Assembly (NCBI GenBank): GCA_030531285.1
Contig: JAUNNW010000032.1
Coordinates: 1 to 9,757 of the forward strand
Length of the DNA stretch: 9,757 nucleotides
Source of the DNA: Synergistaceae bacterium
GTDB lineage: Bacteria; Synergistota; Synergistia; Synergistales; Synergistaceae
Direction: 5' to 3'
Under the pieces are notes generated by a model that did no database searches, had not been told where the DNA came from, and saw nothing but the letters and a program-made list of their open reading frames with translations. Made by a program: the position numbers and the translations under genes. Positions 1-5,827 of this stretch are shown here, piece by piece (the first letter of the stretch is position 1; the number at the start of each line of letters is the position of its first letter).

Positions 1-93
1 TTCCTCTTTACAAAACTTTTATTTCTTATCCCACAATTTTCCGTGTAGAGCCTCTTTTTTTAGGTTTTTTCTTAACCGGCTTTCTAACATAAA

Positions 94-120
94 GACAATC
101 CGCTCAGAGAGCGGATTGTC
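94..120 (-). terminator. Intrinsic terminator of recA
   Basis: A perfect 12-bp inverted repeat (GACAATCCGCTC / GAGCGGATTGTC) with a 3-nt loop lies 31 nt past the recA stop. Read on the minus strand it is followed by TTTATGTT, a short and imperfect U-tract. On the plus strand no T-run follows, so it most likely serves recA only. The stem strength makes a hairpin very likely; termination efficiency is inferred. Confidence 0.75.
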
Positions 121-151
121 AGGATGTACTCGGCAAATATTCCGCCTGTTT

Positions 152-1276
152 TTATTCGCTGAGGTCTATTTTCAGAGCACCTTCTTTGAGAAGCGATTCG
201 ACCGCGTCTTCCGCAGGAGACAGTACCGGTTCTTCTTCGCGTTCTTCCGCTATATCAAGAAGTCCGAGTCCTTCAGCAACCTTGCGGAGAACGTCTTTTT
301 TGATTTCTTCCATGAAATCAGGGTGTTCAGTAAGGTATTCCGCCGCAGCCTCTTTGCCCTGCGCAAAGGTTTCGCCTTTGTAGGCAAGCCATGAACCTTT
401 TTTCTTGAGTATTTCAGCGTCTACCGCCATGTCTATTACTGATACTGCCTGCGGAACGCCTTTGCCGTAGATGAGCGTCGTGTGAGCAGAGCGGAAAGGA
501 GGCGCAAGTTTATTTTTAACTACTTTAATGTAGAGTTCGTGTCCTATGGCAGTGTCTTTTGACGTAACCTGCTTGCCGCGTTTTACTTCGATGCGGACAG
601 AACTGTAGAATTTCAGGGCGCGTCCGCCGGTTGTCGTTTCCGTTGGGCCCTGTCCGTAGCCGGTGCTTATCGTGGCACGCAGCTGGTTTATAAATATGAC
701 TGTCGTGTTGCTTTTGGCAATAGCCGCCGTCAGCCTTCTGAGCGCATAGGACATAAGTCTCGCCTGAAGCCCTACCTGGTTTGAGCCTTCGCCCATTTTG
801 CCGTCGATTTCCGCCTGCGGAGTGAGAGCCGCTACGGAGTCTACAACTACGAGCGAGAAGGCACCGCTGCGCACCAGCGTGTCTATAATGTAGAATGCCT
901 GCTCGCCGCTGTCCGGCTGGGACATATAAAGATTTTCCGTGTCAACGCCAAGTTGTTTCGCAAGATGGGGGTCAAGAGCGTGTTCGGCGTCTATAAATGC
1001 CGCGGTCCCGCCCGCTTTCTGCGCTTCCGCGAGTATGTGAAGAGCAATCGTTGTTTTGCCGCCGCCTTCCGGACCAAATACTTCAATTATTCTTCCGCGC
1101 GGCACGCCTCCGACTCCAAGAGCCACGTCAAGCGGCAGTATGCCCGTTGAGATTACTTCTACGGTGCGCTGGACTTCGTCTCCGAGCCGCATTATGGCGC
1201 CGTCGCCGAACTTGCCTCTGATGTCTGACAGCGCCTGTTCCAGAATGTCTTCTTTTGTTACAGTTTTTTTCGCCAT
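152..1276 (-). CDS. recA: Recombinase RecA
   Basis: RecA forms ATP-dependent filaments on single-stranded DNA, drives homologous pairing and strand exchange, and stimulates LexA-type self-cleavage. The 374-residue protein has the N-terminal polymerisation region, Walker A GPEGGGKT (68-75), catalytic Glu98 in AEHALDP, Walker B LVVVDSVAAL (142-151), DNA-binding loop L1 (about 156-171), the FINQ switch (195-198), loop L2 ending in ETTTGG (213-218), and an acidic C-terminal tail. An in-frame upstream start exists at 1318. The ATG at 1276 is preferred because GGAGGT lies at 1285-1290 and the protein then begins MAKK, as is usual. L1 and L2 each look two residues longer than in E. coli RecA. It follows the cinA operon but has its own promoter. 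Identification is certain; the loop variation is an alignment made by eye. Confidence 0.98.
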   Translation of the reverse strand: MAKKTVTKEDILEQALSDIRGKFGDGAIMRLGDEVQRTVEVISTGILPLDVALGVGGVPRGRIIEVFGPEGGGKTTIALHILAEAQKAGGTAAFIDAEHALDPHLAKQLGVDTENLYMSQPDSGEQAFYIIDTLVRSGAFSLVVVDSVAALTPQAEIDGKMGEGSNQVGLQARLMSYALRRLTAAIAKSNTTVIFINQLRATISTGYGQGPTETTTGGRALKFYSSVRIEVKRGKQVTSKDTAIGHELYIKVVKNKLAPPFRSAHTTLIYGKGVPQAVSVIDMAVDAEILKKKGSWLAYKGETFAQGKEAAAEYLTEHPDFMEEIKKDVLRKVAEGLGLLDIAEEREEEPVLSPAEDAVESLLKEGALKIDLSE

Positions 1277-1366
1277 ATTCGGATACCTCCGGAATATAAT
1301 ATAGGTTTCGCAGCGCACGGCTTTTATAAACTGCAGGCAACGCGCAGAAAATTGCCGCGCACGGAT

Positions 1367-1398
1367 ATTATACTATTATTTTTCATATTTTGAAGCAA
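1367..1398 (-). promoter_or_regulatory. Probable sigma-70 promoter of recA
   Basis: On the minus strand a perfect TATAAT (1367-1372) lies about 90 nt before the recA start. The -35 is poor: TTCAAA (1389-1394) gives a 16-bp spacer, while TTGCTT (1393-1398) gives 20 bp. Transcription would start near 1360, leaving an untranslated leader of about 84 nt. I see no CTGT-N8-ACAG or GAAC-N4-GTTC SOS operator. The -10 is seen directly; the rest is inference. Confidence 0.5.
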
Positions 1399-1426
1399 TT
1401 TATCACAATACGCCCCGCACAGGTTT

Positions 1427-1441
1427 GTGAAATATTTTCAC
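1427..1441. promoter_or_regulatory. Palindrome GTGAAATATTTTCAC, possible operator
   Basis: A 15-nt perfect palindrome (6-bp arms GTGAAA/TTTCAC around TAT) sits between the cinA stop and the recA promoter, roughly 70-80 nt upstream of the predicted recA transcription start. It resembles a regulator-binding site, but the arms are short and AT-rich and no second copy was seen. It lacks a T-run, so it is not a convincing cinA terminator. Confidence 0.25.
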
Positions 1442-1463
1442 CCACGCAGCGCGAGGCAGCCGA

Positions 1464-1946
1464 TTATTTTACCCTGCCAAGCAGAATTTTCAGCGCTTCG
1501 GCTGCCGAAAGTTCACGGATTTTCCGCCTGTCTCCGTCAAAAAGACAGGAGTAAGAATATGCGCCTTCCAATGACGAGATGCCAAACCATACTGTTCCGA
1601 CAGGCTTTTTTTCGCTTCCGCCGGACGGTCCCGCGATTCCCGTTACGGAAACAGCGAGGCTGGTTTTATACAGCAGTCTCGCTCCGCGTGCCATTTCCAT
1701 CGCGCACTGCGGCGAAACGGCGCCGTATTTTTTCAGTACAAACGGCGTTACGCCGAGTATGTTTTCTTTTGCGCTGTTATGATAGGTTACGGCAGAGCCG
1801 TAAAATATTTCCGAAGCGCCGGAAATTTCGGTTATCGACGCGCCTATCAATCCGCCGGTGCATGACTCCGCCGCGCAAAGCGTAACGCGTTTTTCAGAGG
1901 CGCGCCTGACAAGTTTTTCCGCAAGTTCAAGAATTTCAGGTGTCAT
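1464..1946 (-). CDS. pncC: Nicotinamide-nucleotide amidohydrolase (CinA C-terminal domain, PncC-type)
   Basis: A 160-residue stand-alone CinA C-terminal domain. The family deamidates nicotinamide mononucleotide to nicotinate mononucleotide, recycling the NMN released by NAD-dependent DNA ligase and other NAD consumers in the cytoplasm. Hallmarks are AESCTGG (26-32, nucleophile Ser28), TYHNSAKENILGV with Lys60, YGAVS (74-78) and VTGIAGPSGG with PVGTVW (101-120). Many bacteria encode a fused CinA with an N-terminal MoCF/COG1058 domain; that domain is absent here. An ORF start at 1994 exists, but ATG 1946 is chosen because GGAGG precedes it and it overlaps the pgpA stop as ATGA, a sign of translational coupling. 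It lies just before recA, recalling the cinA-recA linkage of naturally transformable Firmicutes, though nothing here shows a competence role. Confidence 0.93.
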   Translation of the reverse strand: MTPEILELAEKLVRRASEKRVTLCAAESCTGGLIGASITEISGASEIFYGSAVTYHNSAKENILGVTPFVLKKYGAVSPQCAMEMARGARLLYKTSLAVSVTGIAGPSGGSEKKPVGTVWFGISSLEGAYSYSCLFDGDRRKIRELSAAEALKILLGRVK

Positions 1947-2431
1947 TTTATCGCCTCCGCAACACTTTGCATTCCGCCCTGCACAAAGAACCAATAAAGG
2001 GCGCGAAGCAGAAGATTGACCATAACGCCGCCGACTATGTCGTCAGCCATAATACCTATTCCCCCGGGGAGTTTTTCGGCTTTGTTCACGGGAAACGGTT
2101 TGAGTATGTCTATTATTCTGAACGCGAAAAGTGCAACAACCGCGAAATTCATACCAAGACCGTACGCAGAAATCCAATAGCCGGCAACCTCGTCTATAAC
2201 ACATTCGCCCGGGTCTGTACGACCGCTTTCTTTTTCGTATTTGTCGGCGGCAACGCAGCCCACGGCAATGACGGGAAGAATTACCCAAAGCGGAACGCCT
2301 CCCGCAGCCAGCCATATAACGCACGCCGCCATTGAGCCGATAGTTCCGGGCATTCGCGAAAAACATCCGAGCGCAAAAAACGTCGCAATCATTCCGTACC
2401 AACTTTTTACAGCTTTTGTTATTTCAGTCAT
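1943..2431 (-). CDS. pgpA: Phosphatidylglycerophosphatase A
   Basis: This inner-membrane phosphatase converts phosphatidylglycerol phosphate to phosphatidylglycerol, the last step of phosphatidylglycerol synthesis. The 162-residue protein has the PgpA signatures in order: RMPGTIGS (26-33), DPGECVIDEVAGYW (73-86), FRIIDILKPFPV (104-115) and LPGGIGIMADDIVGG (121-135). The acidic residues Asp80, Glu81, Asp130 and Asp131 are the likely metal-binding set. Hydrophobic stretches at about 34-62, 92-104 and 132-150 fit a multi-pass membrane protein. Its ATG directly abuts the rimO TAA, with a GGGAGAGG ribosome-binding site inside the rimO end, and its TGA overlaps the cinA ATG, so expression should be coupled to both. 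In Firmicutes this slot between rimO and cinA is usually held by the synthase gene pgsA. Confidence 0.95.
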   Translation of the reverse strand: MTEITKAVKSWYGMIATFFALGCFSRMPGTIGSMAACVIWLAAGGVPLWVILPVIAVGCVAADKYEKESGRTDPGECVIDEVAGYWISAYGLGMNFAVVALFAFRIIDILKPFPVNKAEKLPGGIGIMADDIVGGVMVNLLLRALYWFFVQGGMQSVAEAIK

Positions 2432-3715
2432 TTACCGCGCCTCTCCCATAAGGTCGTGAGGCAGAGCTTCTTTTATTTTTGCTTTTATTACGTCGCCCGC
2501 CTTAACTCCTATTTTTACGCCGTCAATTTCAATTATGCCGTCAACCTCCGGCGCTTCGCGAAAACTTCTGCCTTCGGCATAACAGCCGTCAATTTTTTCA
2601 ACCAAAACGTCAAGCGTTCTGCCGACAAATCTCTGCTGGCGCGAAAAAGAAATTTCTTCCTGCCGTTCCATAAGCTTCGCAAGACGGCGTTCCTTGGTTG
2701 AATTTCTCACCTGCTTTGGCATCGAAGCTGCTTCGGTACCCTCCTCCGCGAAATAGGTGAACGCCCCCACCCTGTCAAATTGCACTTTTTCAAGAAAATC
2801 AAGCAGATGTCCAAACGACCGCGCCGTTTCGCCCGGGAAGCCTACCATACAGGTCGTCCGCAGCGCAAAATCAGGGTCAAGAGAACGGGCGCAGGCAAAA
2901 ATATTTTCAAGACGCTTTCTGGTTATGCCCCTGTTCATTGCGGCAAGAATTTCCTCATCAGCGTGCTGAACCGGAATGTCAAGATAATTGAGAATTTTTT
3001 TCCCAAATACCACCCGCTCCAAAAGTTTTGGCGTAACTCTGTCGGGGTGCAGATACAGCAGACGAAGCCTTACGCTGTCAGGCAAATTGCTTTCAAGCGC
3101 GTCGAGCAGCTCCGTCAGCTTTGATTTTCCAGCAAAATCCATGCCGTACACGGTTAAGTCCTGACCGACAACGCACAGCTCCCGCGCGCCGTCTTCCGCA
3201 AGTTTCACAGCCTCGTTCACTATTGTTTCCGCAGGCAGGCTGCGAAGTTTGCCTCTTATCGAGGGTATCGCGCAATATGTACACCGATTGTCGCAGCCTT
3301 CGCTGATTTTCAGATAGCGGGTAAAAAACGGAGAGTCCGGCAGATTGGCGCGCGTCCTTGAAGCAGAAGTTCTGCTGCCAAGCGCTTCAAGAACTTTGTC
3401 CCACGCTTCGCTTTCAGCCCAAAAGTCAACCGTCTTAAAGCCCGCCGCAAGTTCAGCCCCGTAGCGGTTGAAAAGGCATCCGACAACGCCTGTTTTTTTC
3501 AGCCGTCCACTTGCCTTAAGTTCCTCCAAATCAAGAATCGCGGCTATGTTTTCTTCCACGGCAGGTTGTATAAACCCGCAGGTGTTGATTATCGCGGCTT
3601 CGGCTTCCTCCGCATCGGCAACGAGAATATGCCCCGCGCGGCACAATTCGCCCGCGAGACATTCGCTGTCCACTCTGTTTTTCGCGCAGCCGAGGCTTAA
3701 AATGAAAATCTTCAC
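2432..3715 (-). CDS. rimO: Ribosomal protein S12 (Asp) methylthiotransferase RimO
   Basis: A radical SAM enzyme that adds a methylthio group to the conserved aspartate of ribosomal protein S12. The 427 residues show an N-terminal UPF0004 domain with LGCAKN and the auxiliary-cluster cysteines 10, 46 and 80; the radical SAM cluster motif CDNRCTYC (Cys141, 145, 148) followed by AIPSIRG; and a C-terminal TRAM-type RNA/protein-binding region from about 360. LGCAKNRVDSE and the YLHPD segment favour RimO over the tRNA enzyme MiaB. The start is GTG at 3713-3715, supported by GAGAGG at 3724-3729 with an 8-nt gap and by family alignment (MKIFILSLGC). It is the first visible gene of the rimO-pgpA-cinA operon. 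The 98-nt region shared with the divergent dedA-like gene must hold its promoter. TACAAT around 3750 is a possible -10, but no good -35 accompanies it. Confidence 0.95.
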   Translation of the reverse strand: MKIFILSLGCAKNRVDSECLAGELCRAGHILVADAEEAEAAIINTCGFIQPAVEENIAAILDLEELKASGRLKKTGVVGCLFNRYGAELAAGFKTVDFWAESEAWDKVLEALGSRTSASRTRANLPDSPFFTRYLKISEGCDNRCTYCAIPSIRGKLRSLPAETIVNEAVKLAEDGARELCVVGQDLTVYGMDFAGKSKLTELLDALESNLPDSVRLRLLYLHPDRVTPKLLERVVFGKKILNYLDIPVQHADEEILAAMNRGITRKRLENIFACARSLDPDFALRTTCMVGFPGETARSFGHLLDFLEKVQFDRVGAFTYFAEEGTEAASMPKQVRNSTKERRLAKLMERQEEISFSRQQRFVGRTLDVLVEKIDGCYAEGRSFREAPEVDGIIEIDGVKIGVKAGDVIKAKIKEALPHDLMGEAR

Positions 3716-3778
3716 GGCACAAACCTCTCGTAATTATCTGACGCGATTATTGTACAACAAATTTTGCTGATTTTGCGA

Positions 3779-3807
3779 TATACTATTGTTACAAATAATT
3801 TGGAGGG
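3779..3807 (+). promoter_or_regulatory. Possible -10 box and ribosome-binding site of the dedA-like gene
   Basis: TATACT (3779-3784) is a five-of-six match to the -10 consensus 29 nt before the ATG, but no convincing -35 lies 16-18 bp upstream. GGAGGG (3802-3807) is a strong Shine-Dalgarno sequence six nt before ATG 3814 and fixes that start. The ribosome-binding site is solid; the promoter is tentative. Confidence 0.4.
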
Positions 3808-3813
3808 AAAATC

Positions 3814-4440
3814 ATGCTCTCATACGCGGCGGCTCTTTTTCACGGCTTCATAGCTTGGCTCGTGGCAACAATAGGCAGGCTCGGTTATTTGGGAATAACC
3901 GGACTTATGTTTCTTGAATCGTCTTGCTTTCCGTTCCCCAGCGAAGTGGTAATGCCTCCGGCGGGGTATCTTGCAAGCAAAGGCGAGATGAGCCTGTTTG
4001 CGGCAGTTTTTTCCGGGATTTTAGGCAGCATACTCGGCGCTCTTTTCAATTATTGGCTTGCGATTCGCTGGGGACGGCCTTTTCTTGAAAAGTACGGAAA
4101 ATATCTTTTTATCAGCAAGGAATCTCTCGACAAGGCAGAGGAATTTTTCGCGAAACACGGACACATCAGCACATTCACAGGCAGGCTTCTTCCCGTTATC
4201 CGCCAGTACATTTCGCTTCCTGCAGGTCTTGCGCGAATGAATATGAAACAATTCTGCGCGTATACCGCGCTCGGCAGCGGGATATGGGTCGTCATACTCG
4301 CTTTGCTCGGTTATTTTCTCGGAAACAATGAGGCGCTTATCCACGCCGAGCTCAAAAAAATAACCGTCGGACTTGTCGCGGGCTGCGTGTTGCTCGTTGT
4401 AATCTATGTCATTTACTGCAAGAGGAAAAAAGTAAAATAA
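3814..4440 (+). CDS. DedA-family membrane protein (VTT/SNARE-associated domain)
   Basis: A 208-residue polytopic inner-membrane protein. DedA proteins are membrane transporters/scramblases; characterised members recycle undecaprenyl phosphate or affect membrane potential and envelope drug resistance. Visible family features are the re-entrant motif FLESSCFPFPSE (33-44, with Glu35 and Glu44), GILGSILGALFNYWLAIRWG (68-87), and FTGRLLPVIRQYISLPAG (121-138), whose Arg124 and Arg130 match the two functionally required arginines of E. coli YqjA/YghB. These are followed by FCAYTALGSGIW and a final membrane helix (about 183-202) ending in a basic KRKKVK tail, as expected for a cytoplasmic C-terminus. 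It is transcribed alone, divergent from rimO and convergent with the ATPase gene. The specific substrate cannot be read from sequence. Confidence 0.93.
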   Translation: MLSYAAALFHGFIAWLVATIGRLGYLGITGLMFLESSCFPFPSEVVMPPAGYLASKGEMSLFAAVFSGILGSILGALFNYWLAIRWGRPFLEKYGKYLFISKESLDKAEEFFAKHGHISTFTGRLLPVIRQYISLPAGLARMNMKQFCAYTALGSGIWVVILALLGYFLGNNEALIHAELKKITVGLVAGCVLLVVIYVIYCKRKKVK

Positions 4441-4460
4441 ATCCCTACGGAAGGGTTTAT
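4437..4460. terminator. Bidirectional hairpin between convergent genes
   Basis: ATAAA-(T)-CCCT, loop ACGGA, AGGG-TTTAT forms a 9-bp stem with one bulged T. It overlaps the dedA-like stop codon and lies 9 nt past the ATPase stop. On the minus strand it is followed by ATTTATTTTACTTTTTT, a good U-rich tract, so it probably ends the ATPase transcript. On the plus strand only the stem's own TTTAT follows. Confidence 0.5.
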
Positions 4461-4469
4461 CCCGCCGCA

Positions 4470-5669
4470 TTAAATTTCGTCATCCGACAGCCAAGTTCTT
4501 ATGTCGGCAATTTTTATTCCCTCGTATAAAAAAGACGGGTATTGCAGGCGCGTAATAAGCATTTTGGGATAAGCGTCCTTTATTTGAAGCAGAGGTGCCG
4601 TTTCGCGTTTTAAGGTGTCTTCCTGTTCAATGCTTTGAGCAACTTGTATGTAGATTTTTTCGTCCCGTTTTATGGCTACAAAATCAATTTCTTTGTTGTA
4701 GAGTTCTCCTGAGTATATTTTGTAGCCTCGTCTTAAAAGCTCTATCGCGACAATGTTTTCAAGTATTCTTCCGTAGTCGGGGTCTTTCTTTCCAAGCCTG
4801 GCGTAACGGAACGAATGGTCGCTGAGATAATATTTGTCGTTTGTTACAAGATAGCGTTTGCCGCGTATATCATAACGCCGCACCTTGTAAAACGCAAAGG
4901 CGTTACACAGATACGCCAAATATTTGCCAAGCGTAACATTGGTCACGTTTTCGCTTAACATTTTGAGCCTATGTTCAAGGCTTCTGACAGAAGTTTGGTT
5001 GGATATATTGTCCATAAGAAAATCGCTGAGCTTGTCCAAAAGAGGTGCGTTTCTTATCCTGTACTTTTGCCTTACGTCGCGAAGTACCAGCGTATCAAAC
5101 ACGTCGGCGACATAGTCCAATTTTGCTTTTCGTGTTTTGTACAGGTATGAGCCCGCCATACCGCCGTCTTCAAGATACGAGTCAAACGCGTTATTTGAAT
5201 TTTCCAATTCATGGTATTGTAAATATTCGCCGTAGGAGAACGGAAAAAGCTCTATGCTGAAAGACCGTCCCGTAAAGAGTGTGGCAAGGTCGCTGCCAAG
5301 CAGAAAGGCGTTTGAACCCGTAATGTAGATGTCGTATTTTCCCGACACGTGCAGACTATTGACAGTCAGTTCAAACTTAGGGCAAAGCTGTACTTCATCT
5401 ATAAAAACAAAATTTTTTACTCCGGCAGTATACCGTTTTTCAATATACCCGTTAAGCGCGTGATATTCCTTTAGGTTGTCGTATTCAAGGTTTGAAAAAT
5501 CAATGCAAATAAAGTTTGCGTCAGGATATTTGCCGCGCAGTTCATCTGTAAAAATCTCCAATAAACGCGACTTGCCGCAACGACGCACACCGGTTACGAC
5601 CTTTATATCCGGAACGCCTTCTGAGTCTCTCAGCTGCCTCAAATATCTCTCTCTTTTTATCAGCTTCAT
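4470..5669 (-). CDS. AAA_14/DUF4143-family ATPase
   Basis: A P-loop ATPase of the widespread AAA_14 plus DUF4143 group; no molecular function is firmly established for these proteins. Counting from the alternative GTG at 5678 (402 residues), Walker A is GVRRCGKS (30-37), Walker B NFVFIDEVQ (88-96), sensor-1 region YITGSNA (117-123), and TGRSFSIELFPFSYGEYL follows, a family hallmark. The second half is DUF4143: a helical region, then LENIVAIELLRRGYKIYSG, KEIDFVA and IYIQVAQ, which look like a restriction-endonuclease-like core whose E-x-K is replaced by QVA. Starts at GTG 5678, ATG 5675 and ATG 5669 are all in frame. ATG 5669 gives the usual family beginning (MKLIKRERYL), but no real Shine-Dalgarno is present. 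It has its own promoter and is single-cistron. Its AT-rich upstream array and scattered family distribution suggest horizontal acquisition (inference). Confidence 0.88.
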   Translation of the reverse strand: MKLIKRERYLRQLRDSEGVPDIKVVTGVRRCGKSRLLEIFTDELRGKYPDANFICIDFSNLEYDNLKEYHALNGYIEKRYTAGVKNFVFIDEVQLCPKFELTVNSLHVSGKYDIYITGSNAFLLGSDLATLFTGRSFSIELFPFSYGEYLQYHELENSNNAFDSYLEDGGMAGSYLYKTRKAKLDYVADVFDTLVLRDVRQKYRIRNAPLLDKLSDFLMDNISNQTSVRSLEHRLKMLSENVTNVTLGKYLAYLCNAFAFYKVRRYDIRGKRYLVTNDKYYLSDHSFRYARLGKKDPDYGRILENIVAIELLRRGYKIYSGELYNKEIDFVAIKRDEKIYIQVAQSIEQEDTLKRETAPLLQIKDAYPKMLITRLQYPSFLYEGIKIADIRTWLSDDEI

Positions 5670-5686
5670 CTGCATCACCGAGTATG

Positions 5687-5715
5687 ATTATACCATTTCT
5701 GTTTAACAAAATCAA
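5687..5715 (-). promoter_or_regulatory. Strong sigma-70 promoter of the ATPase gene
   Basis: On the minus strand TTGATT (-35, 5710-5715) is followed after exactly 17 bp by TATAAT (-10, 5687-5692), preceded by TGG, which makes an extended -10. Transcription should begin near 5679-5681, only 1-12 nt before the three candidate start codons. The -35 and most of the spacer lie inside the first box of the inverted-repeat array, so a protein bound there should block RNA polymerase. Confidence 0.75.
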
Positions 5716-5792
5716 GTTTTTTGTGTTTTTGTTAAATAGAAAACAATGTTTACTTAACAAACTCAAATTTTTATCAATTTTGTTAAACAGAA
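5697..5792. repeat. Four-box alternating inverted-repeat array
   Basis: Four copies of a TTTAACAAA core occur in alternating orientation: plus at 5702-5710, minus at 5728-5736, plus at 5753-5761 (CTTAACAAA) and minus at 5779-5787, with start-to-start spacings of 26, 25 and 26 bp. The outer two extend to a perfect 16-bp inverted repeat (TTCTGTTTAACAAAAT at 5697-5712; its complement at 5777-5792). The array is also two tandem 51-bp units: 5702-5741 and 5753-5792 agree at 31 of 40 positions by eye. It fills most of the gap between the kinase gene stop and the ATPase promoter. Likely roles are an operator array or the binding site of the adjacent ATPase or a partner; this is inference. Confidence 0.85.
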
Positions 5793-5827
5793 TTCGTCTG
5801 CGCAATCAGATTATTGTGTCAATTGCT

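Noticed and set aside
19..90. A 23-codon minus-strand ORF just past the recA terminator
   Set aside because: It begins in the U-tract of the terminator, has no ribosome-binding site and no recognisable protein features; short AT-rich ORFs arise by chance.
1427..1441. CRP/FNR-type binding site
   Set aside because: TGTGA and TTCAC half-sites are present, but the spacing is one base off the usual TGTGA-N6-TCACA, so no specific regulator can be named.
3780..4470. Minus-strand ORF of 149 codons opposite the dedA-like gene
   Set aside because: The plus frame carries all DedA hallmarks; the antisense product is low-complexity and shows no family motif.
5697..5792. CRISPR array or tRNA-like structure
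   Set aside because: The boxes are short, alternate in orientation and have no unique spacers of CRISPR size; no cloverleaf can be drawn and no cas gene is nearby.
5697..5792. Transposon terminal inverted repeats enclosing a small element
   Set aside because: Only 64 bp lie between the outer arms, there is no transposase, and no target-site duplication was found at the flanks.
5793..5827. Terminator of the dtnK gene
   Set aside because: Only 4-5-bp stems with large or weak loops can be formed and no T-run follows on the minus strand.
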